A DNA stretch of 37,878 bases. Source: Candidatus Niyogiibacteriota bacterium. Its GTDB lineage: Bacteria > Patescibacteriota > Minisyncoccia > JACROR01. The position numbers and the translations under genes were made by a program. Position 1 is the stretch's first letter, and each line of letters begins with the position of its first letter. The notes under the pieces were generated by a model. That model was not told where the DNA came from. It did no database searches and saw only the letters and a program-made list of their open reading frames with translations. Of the stretch, positions 16,564 to 24,046 are shown one piece after another. Where the stretch lies: contig JACROR010000016.1 in NCBI GenBank assembly GCA_016214345.1, forward strand, positions 1-37,878, written 5' to 3'.

Positions 16564-17823
16564 TTACTTACCGTTCAAGACCTCAAGCGCCGCGCGCAAT
16601 TGCGCGTCACGCGAAAGATCCACGAGCGGTTTCTTCTTGCCGCGCAAGGTTTTAGCCTCATCGCCGCAAAGCAAAGCGTTCTCCACAAAGACGTCCGGCA
16701 TAATACCGATGCCATTCACCTTGACGCGCTTCTCGCCAACCAGATATTCGGCGATCGTAATATGCAAACCGTCACCACTCCGAAGAGAAATGGTAACCTG
16801 TACAGAGCCCTTGCCATAAGTTCTCACTCCGACAACTTTGGCCCTGCCCCATTGCTGGAGTATTCCGGAAAAGATCTCCGAAGCCGAAGCGGAGTGTTCG
16901 TTCACTAAAACGACCGTGCGCGTTTGCGCGAAGACACCTCCGGCCGTGTTCAAAAATGACACATCCTCGGAATTTTCAATATCACCAACTCGTACAATGC
17001 TCTCACTGTTGCGTTTCTTTTCTACCAAAACGATGCCATCGGACGAAGAAGCGAACATAGCCGCCATCAGTTGGACCGTTTTAAGCAATCCGCCCGGATT
17101 ATCGCGCAGATCGATCACAAAACGCTTGGAGGGATCGATATTGTCCCTTTCATCGCTTACCGCATCGAATACCGCCTTGGCAAAAGCAAGATGCGTCTTT
17201 TGCTCGAAAGCATTGACCTTGATAAGCATTGTGCGTTCGTCTATCTTCGCGGTCTCAACCGACGGCAATTCAATTTTGGCGCGCTTCAATACGATCGGAG
17301 CAAGCAGTTTACCACCTCTTTTGAACGTGACCGCCACGTTCGTGCCTTCAGTTCCGCGTATCTTGCTGACTATATAGGTAATGGTCTTTTCATGCACATC
17401 CTCGCCGTCAACAGCCATGATGATGTCGCCGGATTCTATTTTGCCAGACAATGCCGCGGGGGAACCATCCATCAGATAATCGATCGCGACTTGTCCGGAA
17501 TAAAGCGTAAGTGTGGCGCCAATGCCGGAAAACTGGCCGTTCGTTCTTTCATCTTCATTCCGCATGTCTTCCGCCGAATAATAAACGGAATGCCGGTCAT
17601 CAAGACACATGGAGATGCCGCCGCGCAAAACTTTTTCAAAACATTCGCGCTTCGCCTCCGGCGTGTCGGGAATTTCCCGCACAGAATACTTTTGAATTAC
17701 CCGCCACTGCTCATTGAACTTCGCCTCCACAATAGTCGCGGCCCGCGCTATACCAAATTGCGCCAAAAAAGTGGCCGTAAATACAACAAACGCGACTTTC
17801 ACTGCCGGCTTCCAGAACTTCAT
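16564..17823 (-). CDS. ctpA: S41 carboxy-terminal processing protease (CtpA/Prc family)
   Basis: Exported serine protease that trims C termini or degrades envelope proteins. A signal peptide or anchor covers residues 1-28 (hydrophobic core AFVVFTATFLAQF, then ARA). A PDZ domain lies around 95-170, followed by the protease core with DLRDNPGG (238-245), the nucleophile in EHSASASEIF (S313) and the general-base Lys in YGKGSVQ (K338). The 25-residue Ser-Lys spacing matches E. coli Tsp. ATG at 17823 is chosen because GGAGG lies five bases upstream; an in-frame TTG four codons earlier overlaps that site. It has its own terminator. The likely promoter is at 17884-17912. Confidence 0.93.
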   Translation of the reverse strand: MKFWKPAVKVAFVVFTATFLAQFGIARAATIVEAKFNEQWRVIQKYSVREIPDTPEAKRECFEKVLRGGISMCLDDRHSVYYSAEDMRNEDERTNGQFSGIGATLTLYSGQVAIDYLMDGSPAALSGKIESGDIIMAVDGEDVHEKTITYIVSKIRGTEGTNVAVTFKRGGKLLAPIVLKRAKIELPSVETAKIDERTMLIKVNAFEQKTHLAFAKAVFDAVSDERDNIDPSKRFVIDLRDNPGGLLKTVQLMAAMFASSSDGIVLVEKKRNSESIVRVGDIENSEDVSFLNTAGGVFAQTRTVVLVNEHSASASEIFSGILQQWGRAKVVGVRTYGKGSVQVTISLRSGDGLHITIAEYLVGEKRVKVNGIGIMPDVFVENALLCGDEAKTLRGKKKPLVDLSRDAQLRAALEVLNGK

Positions 17824-17883
17824 TTGAACCTCCAATTTCTATCTTTGGTTGTTAAAGAAACAATTCACTAATTACTTCATATA

Positions 17884-17912
17884 AACATAACATATAAATA
17901 TTATTTTGTCCA
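17884..17912 (-). promoter_or_regulatory. Possible promoter of the S41 protease gene
   Basis: TGGACA (17907-17912), 17-base spacer, TATGTT (17884-17889) on the minus strand. The match to consensus is moderate and the position fits a leader of about 50 bases. Confidence 0.4.
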
Positions 17913-17930
17913 GGACATTTCTAGTTGTTA

Positions 17931-18011
17931 ATCCGCCGACTGGCGGATAGATTTTAGGAGTGTTTCCAAGGCGCCACCTTGGAAACCAAATACATAGGTG
18001 GCACCTATGTA
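17931..18011. repeat. Three consecutive hairpins in a 340-base intergenic stretch
   Basis: ATCCGCC-gact-GGCGGAT (17931-17948), GTTTCCAAGG-N5-CCTTGGAAAC (17962-17986) and TACATAGGTG-g-CACCTATGTA (17991-18011). All arms are perfect. The rest of the gap 17824-18162 holds only the two promoter candidates and no open frame. None of the three has a strong T run on either strand, so they are not plain terminators. Confidence 0.85.
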
Positions 18012-18075
18012 AATAAGTATTTACTTGCTTGAGAAACCACCTTGACTAACCGTTTATCAAAAATATCACGCAATC

Positions 18076-18105
18076 TTTACAATTTTACGAATTAATGCAT
18101 ACTAT
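18076..18105 (+). promoter_or_regulatory. Possible promoter for the methyltransferase-like gene
   Basis: TTTACA (18076-18081), 18-base spacer, TACTAT (18100-18105) on the plus strand. It is followed about 50 bases later by AAGGAGG, seven bases before the ATG at 18163. Confidence 0.5.
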
Positions 18106-18162
18106 TAATGGAACGATCAAGTCCTTTATCAACCTTAAATTGCCAAACCAAGGAGGTGCGCG

Positions 18163-18692
18163 ATGATAACAGCTTTTCTGTTCATAGGTCTACTGATCTA
18201 TTGGAGAACCAAACTACATCTTTTAATGACCACGCCCGCTTACGGAAATAAAATGAACAAACGCCTTATCGGACTTGAAATAGCGGCAATAATCACGGCG
18301 CTCGCCCAGCTTACGGGATGGATGCGGCCGGAAATCTCACCGATTTGGGCAGAAATCATTGGCGGCATCATATTCAGCTTGGGCATTTTGATCGCTACGA
18401 CGGGACGGATATGGCTCGCTGAAAACTACGCTCCGGCATGCAATATGGCGCCGCCCACGCGCGTCATAACGAGCGGCCCTTACAAAACAGGCATCCCGTG
18501 TACTCCGGCACCATACTGATGGGTCTGGGATTTGAACTGGCTTTATACAGCCCTCTCATAATACTAGTGGCGCTGTTAATTCCCATATTGGCGCGCCAAG
18601 CCAACACAGAAGAATCCATTATGCGGTATTTTTCGGAATGGCAATATTACGCGCGAAGTACGCGGTATAAATTTATGCCGCTGATATATTAA
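18163..18692 (+). pseudogene. Isoprenylcysteine O-methyltransferase-like membrane protein, frameshifted
   Basis: The first frame (18163 on) encodes three hydrophobic segments and reaches VITSGPYK, then runs into an unrelated tail and stops near 18519. The -1 frame continues with RHPVYSGTILMGLGF and ends EESIMRYFSEWQYYARSTRYKFMPLIY. Together they make the ICMT/PEMT family core: GPY[KR]-x-x-RHP-x-Y-x-G, then EE...F...Y..Y...R..R..P. The break is at the AAAA run at 18484-18487; one extra A would restore the frame. The ribosome-binding site AAGGAGG is excellent. It may be a true pseudogene, a homopolymer sequencing error or recoding. The substrate of an intact version is unknown. Confidence 0.8.
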
Positions 18693-18700
18693 AATTAAAA

Positions 18701-18729
18701 AAAAGGAGGCGTTGAATACGCCCCCTTTT
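18701..18729. terminator. Bidirectional terminator
   Basis: AAAAGG-a-GGCG, 7-base loop, CGCC-c-CCTTTT, followed on the plus strand by ATTTTTT and on the minus strand by TTTT. It serves the plus-strand pseudogene and the convergent mltB-like gene, whose stop codon it overlaps. Confidence 0.8.
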
Positions 18730-19552
18730 ATTTTTTCAATGCTTCCGCGTACGCGAGAATGGTTTCAGCGTATGCCGAGTCATGATTGTATTTCAAAATG
18801 GCTTCGCGATGGTTTTGCTTCCAGCCATGTATGGACAAATAATTCGCCGCGCTAAAAATAGCATCCGGATGACTCACGAATAAATTCACCTTGCCGTCGC
18901 CGTCTCCATCCGCCGCGTAATGCCACCATGCCACGGGCATGAATTGAGGGATGCCCAAAGCTCCAGTGCTTGAACCCAAAATTTTTTTAGGATTCCATTT
19001 TTCTTTTTTACATAATGCCAAGAAATAAGCAGTCTGTCTTATAAACTCTTTGGAACGCGCGGATTTTCCCGACACTATACTGTTCACATAAGTCGCGTAA
19101 AGCGCGGTCAACGTATCTTTATCACCTAAATTGCGCGCAAACCCGGACTCTAGCCACAGTATGGAAACTATAACTTCTTTGGGAACCCCGTAACGCTGTT
19201 CTGCCAATAGCAACTTATTCGCGTGCGCGCGCCCATATACGCGCCCCATGGCAATAGCGCCCGGATTCAAGAAAATTTTACGGTATATTTCCATTCTCTT
19301 CGCCAAATTGGGCGATCCGATCTTTGTACCGGAAGATTTCATTTCCGCGTTCACTCCGGCAAATAACGCTTCCAATTCTTGGCGATTATAACTATAAGGC
19401 CGCAATGCTTCATCGGTCGCGAATTCATGCGCAATGCCGCTGACGAATGTTTTACGAGTTTCCTCTTTCTTATCAAAACTTTTCGCAGCCGCGAGAGAGG
19501 CGGCCGCTGCTAAGATCAAAAGCAGCAAAAACAGCCATCCTCTTTTTCTCAT
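18728..19552 (-). CDS. Lytic murein transglycosylase, MltB-like
   Basis: Exported enzyme that cleaves peptidoglycan between MurNAc and GlcNAc. It has a signal anchor at residues 5-23. The catalytic Glu is likely E135 in WLESGFARNLG. The family signature follows as GALGIPQFMPVAWWHYAADGDGDGKVNLF, where DGDGDGKVN resembles the calcium-binding EF-hand-like loop of MltB, then HPDAIFSAANYLSIHGW. At 274 residues it is a compact SLT_2-type domain. AAGGAG lies six bases before the ATG. It may act in cell-wall growth together with MltG encoded at 24047-25057. Confidence 0.88.
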   Translation of the reverse strand: MRKRGWLFLLLLILAAAASLAAAKSFDKKEETRKTFVSGIAHEFATDEALRPYSYNRQELEALFAGVNAEMKSSGTKIGSPNLAKRMEIYRKIFLNPGAIAMGRVYGRAHANKLLLAEQRYGVPKEVIVSILWLESGFARNLGDKDTLTALYATYVNSIVSGKSARSKEFIRQTAYFLALCKKEKWNPKKILGSSTGALGIPQFMPVAWWHYAADGDGDGKVNLFVSHPDAIFSAANYLSIHGWKQNHREAILKYNHDSAYAETILAYAEALKK

Positions 19553-19629
19553 GGTCCGCTCCTTTTTTTATGATTTTAAACAGCAAGTATCCTAATTTCA
19601 AAGTACCATTTAACGCGATGGTTTTCAAT

Positions 19630-20733
19630 TCACGCTATAACGCCGCCGCCTAACATTTCTTCTCCGCGATAAAACACCGCGGACTGGCCTGCCGCCACGC
19701 CTTTTTGCAGTTTTTCAAACAAAATTTTAAGCCTGCCATTATCGCCGCTTGCCTCTCGCTCGATCACACAATTGGAGAGCGGTTGGCGATATCGGATGCG
19801 CACAGAACAAGCAAGTGGCAACTTCGGCGCTACTCCCGAGATCCAATTCACATTGGCAATTTCCGCTTCGCTTTTATAGAGCGCCTCGTCTGCCTCCCCT
19901 TCTGCCACGATCAAAATATTTTTTTCAAAATCTTTTTTCGCAACGTAATAAATCGTGCCGCCGCCGATACCCAATCCGTGCCGCTGGCCTATGGTGTAAA
20001 ATTCCACTCCGTCATGGCGTCCGATAATTTTGCCGTCCGAAGTTTGGATGATGCCCTCGTGCGCGGGAATCAAGGTCCGCAAAAATTTCGCAAAATCCAC
20101 CTGCCCCACGAAACAAAGCCCTTGCGAATCTTTTTTCTCTGCCGTGGGAAGTCCGAATTTTCGCGCCAACTCGCGCACTTCGCCTTTTTGAAGCTCGCCT
20201 ATGGGAAAAAGCGCGTGGCGCAATTCCTCTTGCCCCAGCATCCACAAAAAATAAGATTGGTCTTTATTTTTATCCGTTGCCGCCAACAACTCAAAAGTTT
20301 TTAGTTTTTCGTTTTTAGTTTTTAATTCGCGCTTTCGCGCATAATGTCCGGTTGCGATGTATTCGGCACCGAGCGACAGCGCCTTTTTCAAAAACAAACC
20401 GAATTTTATTTCCTTGTTGCAGAGCACATCGGGATTGGGCGTCCTCCCCGCCCTGTATTCCGCGACCATATAATCAAAAACCGCGGCTTTGTACTCCTTG
20501 GTAAAATCCATGGCGTAAAAAGGAATGCCCAATTTATCCGCTACGCGCCGCGCATCCTCGGCATCTTTTTCAGCCGAACATTCAAAATTAGGTATATCCA
20601 AATCTTCTTTCCAGCAGATCATATGCGCCCCCACGACATCATATTCGCCACTTTTTTGCAGCAACGCGGCGGACACGGAGCTGTCTACTCCGCCAGACAT
20701 GGCAACAAAGACTTTTTTCTTATCTTTTACCAT
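19630..20733 (-). CDS. mnmA: tRNA 2-thiouridylase MnmA
   Basis: Thiolates U34 of Lys, Glu and Gln tRNAs using sulfur relayed from a cysteine desulfurase. The PP-loop is SGGVDSS (13-19). The catalytic pair is C105 (CNKEIKFG) and C207 (QGLCFVGQ), and the KDQSYFL signature is at 157-163. Length 367 is normal. After GHYAR (129-133) there is an extra charged stretch, KRELKTKNEKLKTFE, encoded by a T-rich repeat (20296-20335). A -10 box ends seven bases before the ATG, so the mRNA may be leaderless. The intact desulfurase at 32655-33848 is the likely sulfur donor (inference). Confidence 0.95.
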   Translation of the reverse strand: MVKDKKKVFVAMSGGVDSSVSAALLQKSGEYDVVGAHMICWKEDLDIPNFECSAEKDAEDARRVADKLGIPFYAMDFTKEYKAAVFDYMVAEYRAGRTPNPDVLCNKEIKFGLFLKKALSLGAEYIATGHYARKRELKTKNEKLKTFELLAATDKNKDQSYFLWMLGQEELRHALFPIGELQKGEVRELARKFGLPTAEKKDSQGLCFVGQVDFAKFLRTLIPAHEGIIQTSDGKIIGRHDGVEFYTIGQRHGLGIGGGTIYYVAKKDFEKNILIVAEGEADEALYKSEAEIANVNWISGVAPKLPLACSVRIRYRQPLSNCVIEREASGDNGRLKILFEKLQKGVAAGQSAVFYRGEEMLGGGVIA

Positions 20734-20739
20734 GCGAAT

Positions 20740-20788
20740 AGTATAGCGTAATTTCTTATTTTGACTAAAATGCCGCGAATGATATACT
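20740..20788. promoter_or_regulatory. Divergent promoters between mnmA and the DUF1573/CcdA operon
   Basis: Plus strand: TTGACT (20761-20766), 16-base spacer, TATACT (20783-20788), with the ATG only 15 bases after the -10 box. Minus strand: -10 box TATACT (20740-20745), seven bases before the mnmA ATG, with a weak -35. Neither start has a Shine-Dalgarno, which fits leaderless or near-leaderless mRNAs. Confidence 0.65.
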
Positions 20789-20802
20789 AAATATTACAAA
20801 AT

Positions 20803-21198
20803 ATGAAACAACCCTTGTCGGCCATCTTAATTATTGTTTTCGGAAGTATCGCGCTGTTCAGTCTGTCCGCCATTTCTCACGTGTACGCCGACGGCCATCA
20901 CAACTGCATTGCCGCCACATTCGGAGACGCTATGTGCCCTGACGGAGCGGACACGATGAATTTTATTGGTTTTCATTTCAATGCTTTTAAAATTTTCTCC
21001 AGCGCGGTTTTTAACTCCGGATTATCGGCCTTGCTTCTCGTATGCGCTGCGCTTCTCACTTTGGCATCCCTCAAAAATCCCGCGGCAACTTGCGCCGTCA
21101 TCCGCTCTGCTTCGCTCCGGCAAAATACGAAACAAACACCACAGGATCAAATAAGGCACTGGCTATCGCTTCACGAAAACAGTCCGGCCATTCTCTAA
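20803..21198 (+). CDS. Small Cys-containing membrane protein, unknown
   Basis: Protein of 131 residues, not recognised. It has a signal-like helix (7-26) and then an outside-facing segment with GHHNC (31-35) and AMCPDG (43-48), followed by a second helix (about 70-92) and a basic tail. The two Cys ten residues apart with adjacent His could form a disulfide or bind metal. It is the first gene of the plus-strand operon and lies just behind a promoter. The company of a DUF1573 protein and a CcdA-like transporter suggests an envelope thiol or metal role (inference). Confidence 0.7.
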   Translation: MKQPLSAILIIVFGSIALFSLSAISHVYADGHHNCIAATFGDAMCPDGADTMNFIGFHFNAFKIFSSAVFNSGLSALLLVCAALLTLASLKNPAATCAVIRSASLRQNTKQTPQDQIRHWLSLHENSPAIL

Positions 21199-21285
21199 AT
21201 TAAAGCGTTCTGACCAAACCGCCAATAAAGTGGCGCGCGTTAAAACGCCTTTTTGAATTTATCAGAATTTATATTTTCATTGATC

Positions 21286-21783
21286 ATGAATAAAAAAATC
21301 ATCCTAATGGCCGCTCTCTTGGTCCTCGCCATAAGCGCGTTGGCTTGGGTGGCCAGGCCAACGGGTACGAACAACACGGCTAACGTAAAATCCGTCTCCA
21401 ACGGCGTTCTCGCCACGGAAGAAAACGCTTTTGATTTCGGCGATATTTCCATGGCTGCGGGAAAAGTAAACCACAGCTTCAAAATAAAAAACACGGGGCT
21501 GGAAAAGATCTCCATTGAAAAAATCTACACCTCCTGCATGTGCACGGAAGCAACGCTTACTGCCAACAGCAAGGAATACGGGCCTTACGGCATGGCGGGA
21601 CACGGCTTCATTCCTAAAATAAACGCGGAGCTCGCGCCGGGCGAAGAAGCCAGCATCAGCGTGATCTTTGATCCGGCGGCGCACGGTCCCGCGGGAGTCG
21701 GCAAAATACAAAGGTCAATTTATCTGGAAAATAACGCGGGAACACCGCTGGAACTTCATTTCAGCGCGACCGTAACTCCGTAA
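21286..21783 (+). CDS. DUF1573 domain protein, membrane-anchored
   Basis: Protein of 165 residues with a signal anchor (3-22) and one Ig-like DUF1573 domain. FDFGDISMAAGKVNHSFKIK and NTGLEKISIEKIYTSCMC match the family core, in which the C-x-C (or CGC) pair is usual. ATG at 21286 is preferred over an in-frame TTG at 21253 because it places the signal peptide at the N terminus. DUF1573 genes often accompany thiol-disulfide and cytochrome-biogenesis genes. It ends three bases before the CcdA-like start, so the two are co-expressed. The biochemical role of the domain is not established. Confidence 0.85.
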   Translation: MNKKIILMAALLVLAISALAWVARPTGTNNTANVKSVSNGVLATEENAFDFGDISMAAGKVNHSFKIKNTGLEKISIEKIYTSCMCTEATLTANSKEYGPYGMAGHGFIPKINAELAPGEEASISVIFDPAAHGPAGVGKIQRSIYLENNAGTPLELHFSATVTP

Positions 21784-21785
21784 AT

Positions 21786-22568
21786 ATGAACAAAAAAATG
21801 ATCGCGCTCGCGATGATCGGAGGAATATTGCTCGCGGCGATACTATTTTTCAAAGGAAGCGCCATGGGAACCGCCGCCCTTTGGAATTGGTCTAACGGCG
21901 GCACCTGGCTTCTTCCCCTCGTGTTAGTGGCCGCGCTGATGGACAGCATCAATCCTTGCGCCTTCTCCATCCTCGTACTCACCGTCGCCTTTCTTTTCAG
22001 CGTTGGAAAATTGAGATCGGACATCTTAAAGATCGGGGGCGTGTATATTCTCGGAATTTTCTTGGTATATTTGGCAATCGGCCTGGGCATCCTGCAAACT
22101 CTTCACCTGTTCAACACTCCGCACTTTATGGCCAAAGTCGGAGCGACGCTTCTCGTGGCTATGGGACTTTTGAGCGTCATCAATCATCTTTTCCCGCGAT
22201 TCCCCATTAAACTAAAAATCCCGCACGCTTCACACGAAAAAATAGCCCAACTGATGGAAAAAGCATCCATGCCCGCCGCGTTTCTCTTGGGCGCGTTGGT
22301 GGGACTCTGCGAATTCCCCTGCACCGGCGGCCCGTATCTTTTGGTCTTAGGATTACTTCACGACCAAGCCACCTACTTGAAAGGATTGGGATATCTTATT
22401 CTTTACAACGCCATCTTCGTATTGCCGCTGATGGTCATCCTCTTGATGTCCAGTGACGCGGCGCTCTTGGATAAAGTTAAAACCTGGAAACAAGAAAACA
22501 CGGGCGCGATGCGTTTGTGGGGCGGAGTTGCTATGATATTATTAGGATTGATTATTTTTATTATTTAA
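21786..22568 (+). CDS. ccdA: CcdA/DsbD-type transmembrane thiol transporter
   Basis: Protein of 260 residues with six to seven membrane helices. The redox Cys positions of the family are seen as DSINPCAF (C58) and GLCEFPCTGGPY (C175, C179). CcdA carries electrons from cytoplasmic thioredoxin across the membrane to reduce exported disulfides, including those of cytochrome c maturation proteins. No cytochrome c or heme lyase gene is in view, so the electrons probably go to one of the Cys-bearing neighbours (inference). It is three bases after the DUF1573 gene and four bases before the next. Confidence 0.88.
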   Translation: MNKKMIALAMIGGILLAAILFFKGSAMGTAALWNWSNGGTWLLPLVLVAALMDSINPCAFSILVLTVAFLFSVGKLRSDILKIGGVYILGIFLVYLAIGLGILQTLHLFNTPHFMAKVGATLLVAMGLLSVINHLFPRFPIKLKIPHASHEKIAQLMEKASMPAAFLLGALVGLCEFPCTGGPYLLVLGLLHDQATYLKGLGYLILYNAIFVLPLMVILLMSSDAALLDKVKTWKQENTGAMRLWGGVAMILLGLIIFII

Positions 22569-22572
22569 TAAC

Positions 22573-23073
22573 ATGGACAATACGCAACCAAACTTTGAAG
22601 CGCTCATCAAAAAAATGGAAGAAATGAAAAAAACCGGAACCGTGGACCTCTCCACCAAAGAAGATCTGAGCATTGCCGTAATGAATCTGATCAGCCTGGA
22701 AGAACATTTCTTTTTTACGGGCGCCAAGACCGGCAAAGCGGACTATTTTGACCTGCTAAATGAAGTCCGGTCCATGCGAAAAGACCTGCTGGGCAAAATA
22801 ATAGACCACCACGAAGGCGAAACCTGGTGCATAAGCAAACACCTTTTGGCGACCACCATGCGACTTATGGAAGTTGGCACCAAACTGCAGTCCGACGGCA
22901 AAAAAGACGAAGCCAAAGAAATGTTTGAACGCGCGCATAAAGCGTACGCGCTATTTTGGGGGCTGCAATTAAAATTGATAGATACGGCGGGATTCAAGGC
23001 CGTGGCCGCGAGCGAAAAGCCGTGGACGCTCCAGGATATAGTCAATAAATTGGTAAATTGTTGCGATGAATAA
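22573..23073 (+). CDS. Helical cytoplasmic protein, unknown
   Basis: Protein of 166 residues, not recognised. It has no signal or membrane segment and is almost entirely helical. Candidate metal or redox ligands cluster in SLEEHFF (41-47), DHHEGETWCISKH (78-90) and the C-terminal NCCDE. The repeated E/H pairs on helices are compatible with a four-helix metal-binding bundle, but no known family motif was matched. Its tight position in the operon (four bases after ccdA) implies a shared function. Confidence 0.7.
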   Translation: MDNTQPNFEALIKKMEEMKKTGTVDLSTKEDLSIAVMNLISLEEHFFFTGAKTGKADYFDLLNEVRSMRKDLLGKIIDHHEGETWCISKHLLATTMRLMEVGTKLQSDGKKDEAKEMFERAHKAYALFWGLQLKLIDTAGFKAVAASEKPWTLQDIVNKLVNCCDE

Positions 23074-23099
23074 ATTTAAATCTAATTAAACTTTAAAAT

Positions 23100-24035
23100 A
23101 TGGAAGATCAAATTGAACAAGAAATAAAACCGATAGACAACCCACCGAAAAAATCAGACCGCACCATGGCCGCAAGCATCCTATTGTCGGCAATCATACT
23201 TTCCGGAACATGGATATATGTTTCAGGACCAAAACTTACAACAAAAAATTCCGAAGTTGGCATCTCTACGAACGCGGGAGATAAATTACGAGAGACGGTA
23301 CTGCCCTCCGAGGGCGTGATATTACCGGCGCGCTTAGGCGACATCGGCATCAAAATGCTTAGCGTGGGCGTTATTGACGAAGGAAAAATCGCGTCCCTTT
23401 ACGCCGGACGCGGAGGATTCAAAAAAGAATACGAAAATTTCCTAAAAACCAACAATGAAGAAAATATAAAAATGAGTCCTGAAAACGCCGGATTTCTGCT
23501 AAATCTGTTCTGGGCGCTGGGACTCGGTAATAAAAACGCCATATTGGATAATGGTCCCATGTCAGACCCCAAATACGGCGGCGCGGGAAATTTCGCGTCA
23601 ACCGGCGGCTGGACATTGGCCACGGGTGACGCCATGGATCATTACAGCCGGCATCCGTTTATTTTACTCACTCCGGAACAACAAATATTGGTAGAAAAAG
23701 TGAGCAAAAATATTTATCGCCCCTGCTGCAATAATTCCGTATTTTTTCCAGATTGCAATCACGGCATGGCCATGTTAGGACTTTTAGAGCTTATGGCGTC
23801 ACAAGGCGCGTCCGAAGACGAAATGTACCGCATCGCGCTTCAAGTGAATGCCTATTGGTTTCCGGACATGTATCTCACAATGGCGCAATTTCTTGCCGTT
23901 CGCGACATAAGCTGGCAAAATACCGATGCTAAAGACCTTTTGGGAGCGAATTTCTCAAGCGCTGCAGGATATAGTAAAATTAAAGCAGAGGTCGCAACAC
24001 CGATTAAAAACACGGGCGGAAGCTGCGGCGCGTAA
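23100..24035 (+). CDS. Membrane-anchored protein with PCC...PDCNH motif, unknown
   Basis: Protein of 311 residues. It has a short cytoplasmic N terminus (1-22), one membrane helix (about 24-42) and an exterior helical domain. The striking part is YRPCCNNSVFFPDCNHGMAM (206-225), with C209, C210, C219 and H221, preceded by GDAMDHYSRHPF (176-187) and with another Cys near the end (GGSCGA). The arrangement resembles a metal or heme/thiol site but matches no family I can name. It is last in the operon; its Cys would be natural targets for reduction by the CcdA-like protein (inference). Confidence 0.72.
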   Translation: MEDQIEQEIKPIDNPPKKSDRTMAASILLSAIILSGTWIYVSGPKLTTKNSEVGISTNAGDKLRETVLPSEGVILPARLGDIGIKMLSVGVIDEGKIASLYAGRGGFKKEYENFLKTNNEENIKMSPENAGFLLNLFWALGLGNKNAILDNGPMSDPKYGGAGNFASTGGWTLATGDAMDHYSRHPFILLTPEQQILVEKVSKNIYRPCCNNSVFFPDCNHGMAMLGLLELMASQGASEDEMYRIALQVNAYWFPDMYLTMAQFLAVRDISWQNTDAKDLLGANFSSAAGYSKIKAEVATPIKNTGGSCGA

Positions 24036-24046
24036 TAAATTTTTGC

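Noticed and set aside
18163-18692. Programmed -1 frameshift in the methyltransferase-like gene
   Set aside because: The heptamer at the break is not a good X-XXY-YYZ slippery site and no downstream pseudoknot was evident; a deletion is simpler.
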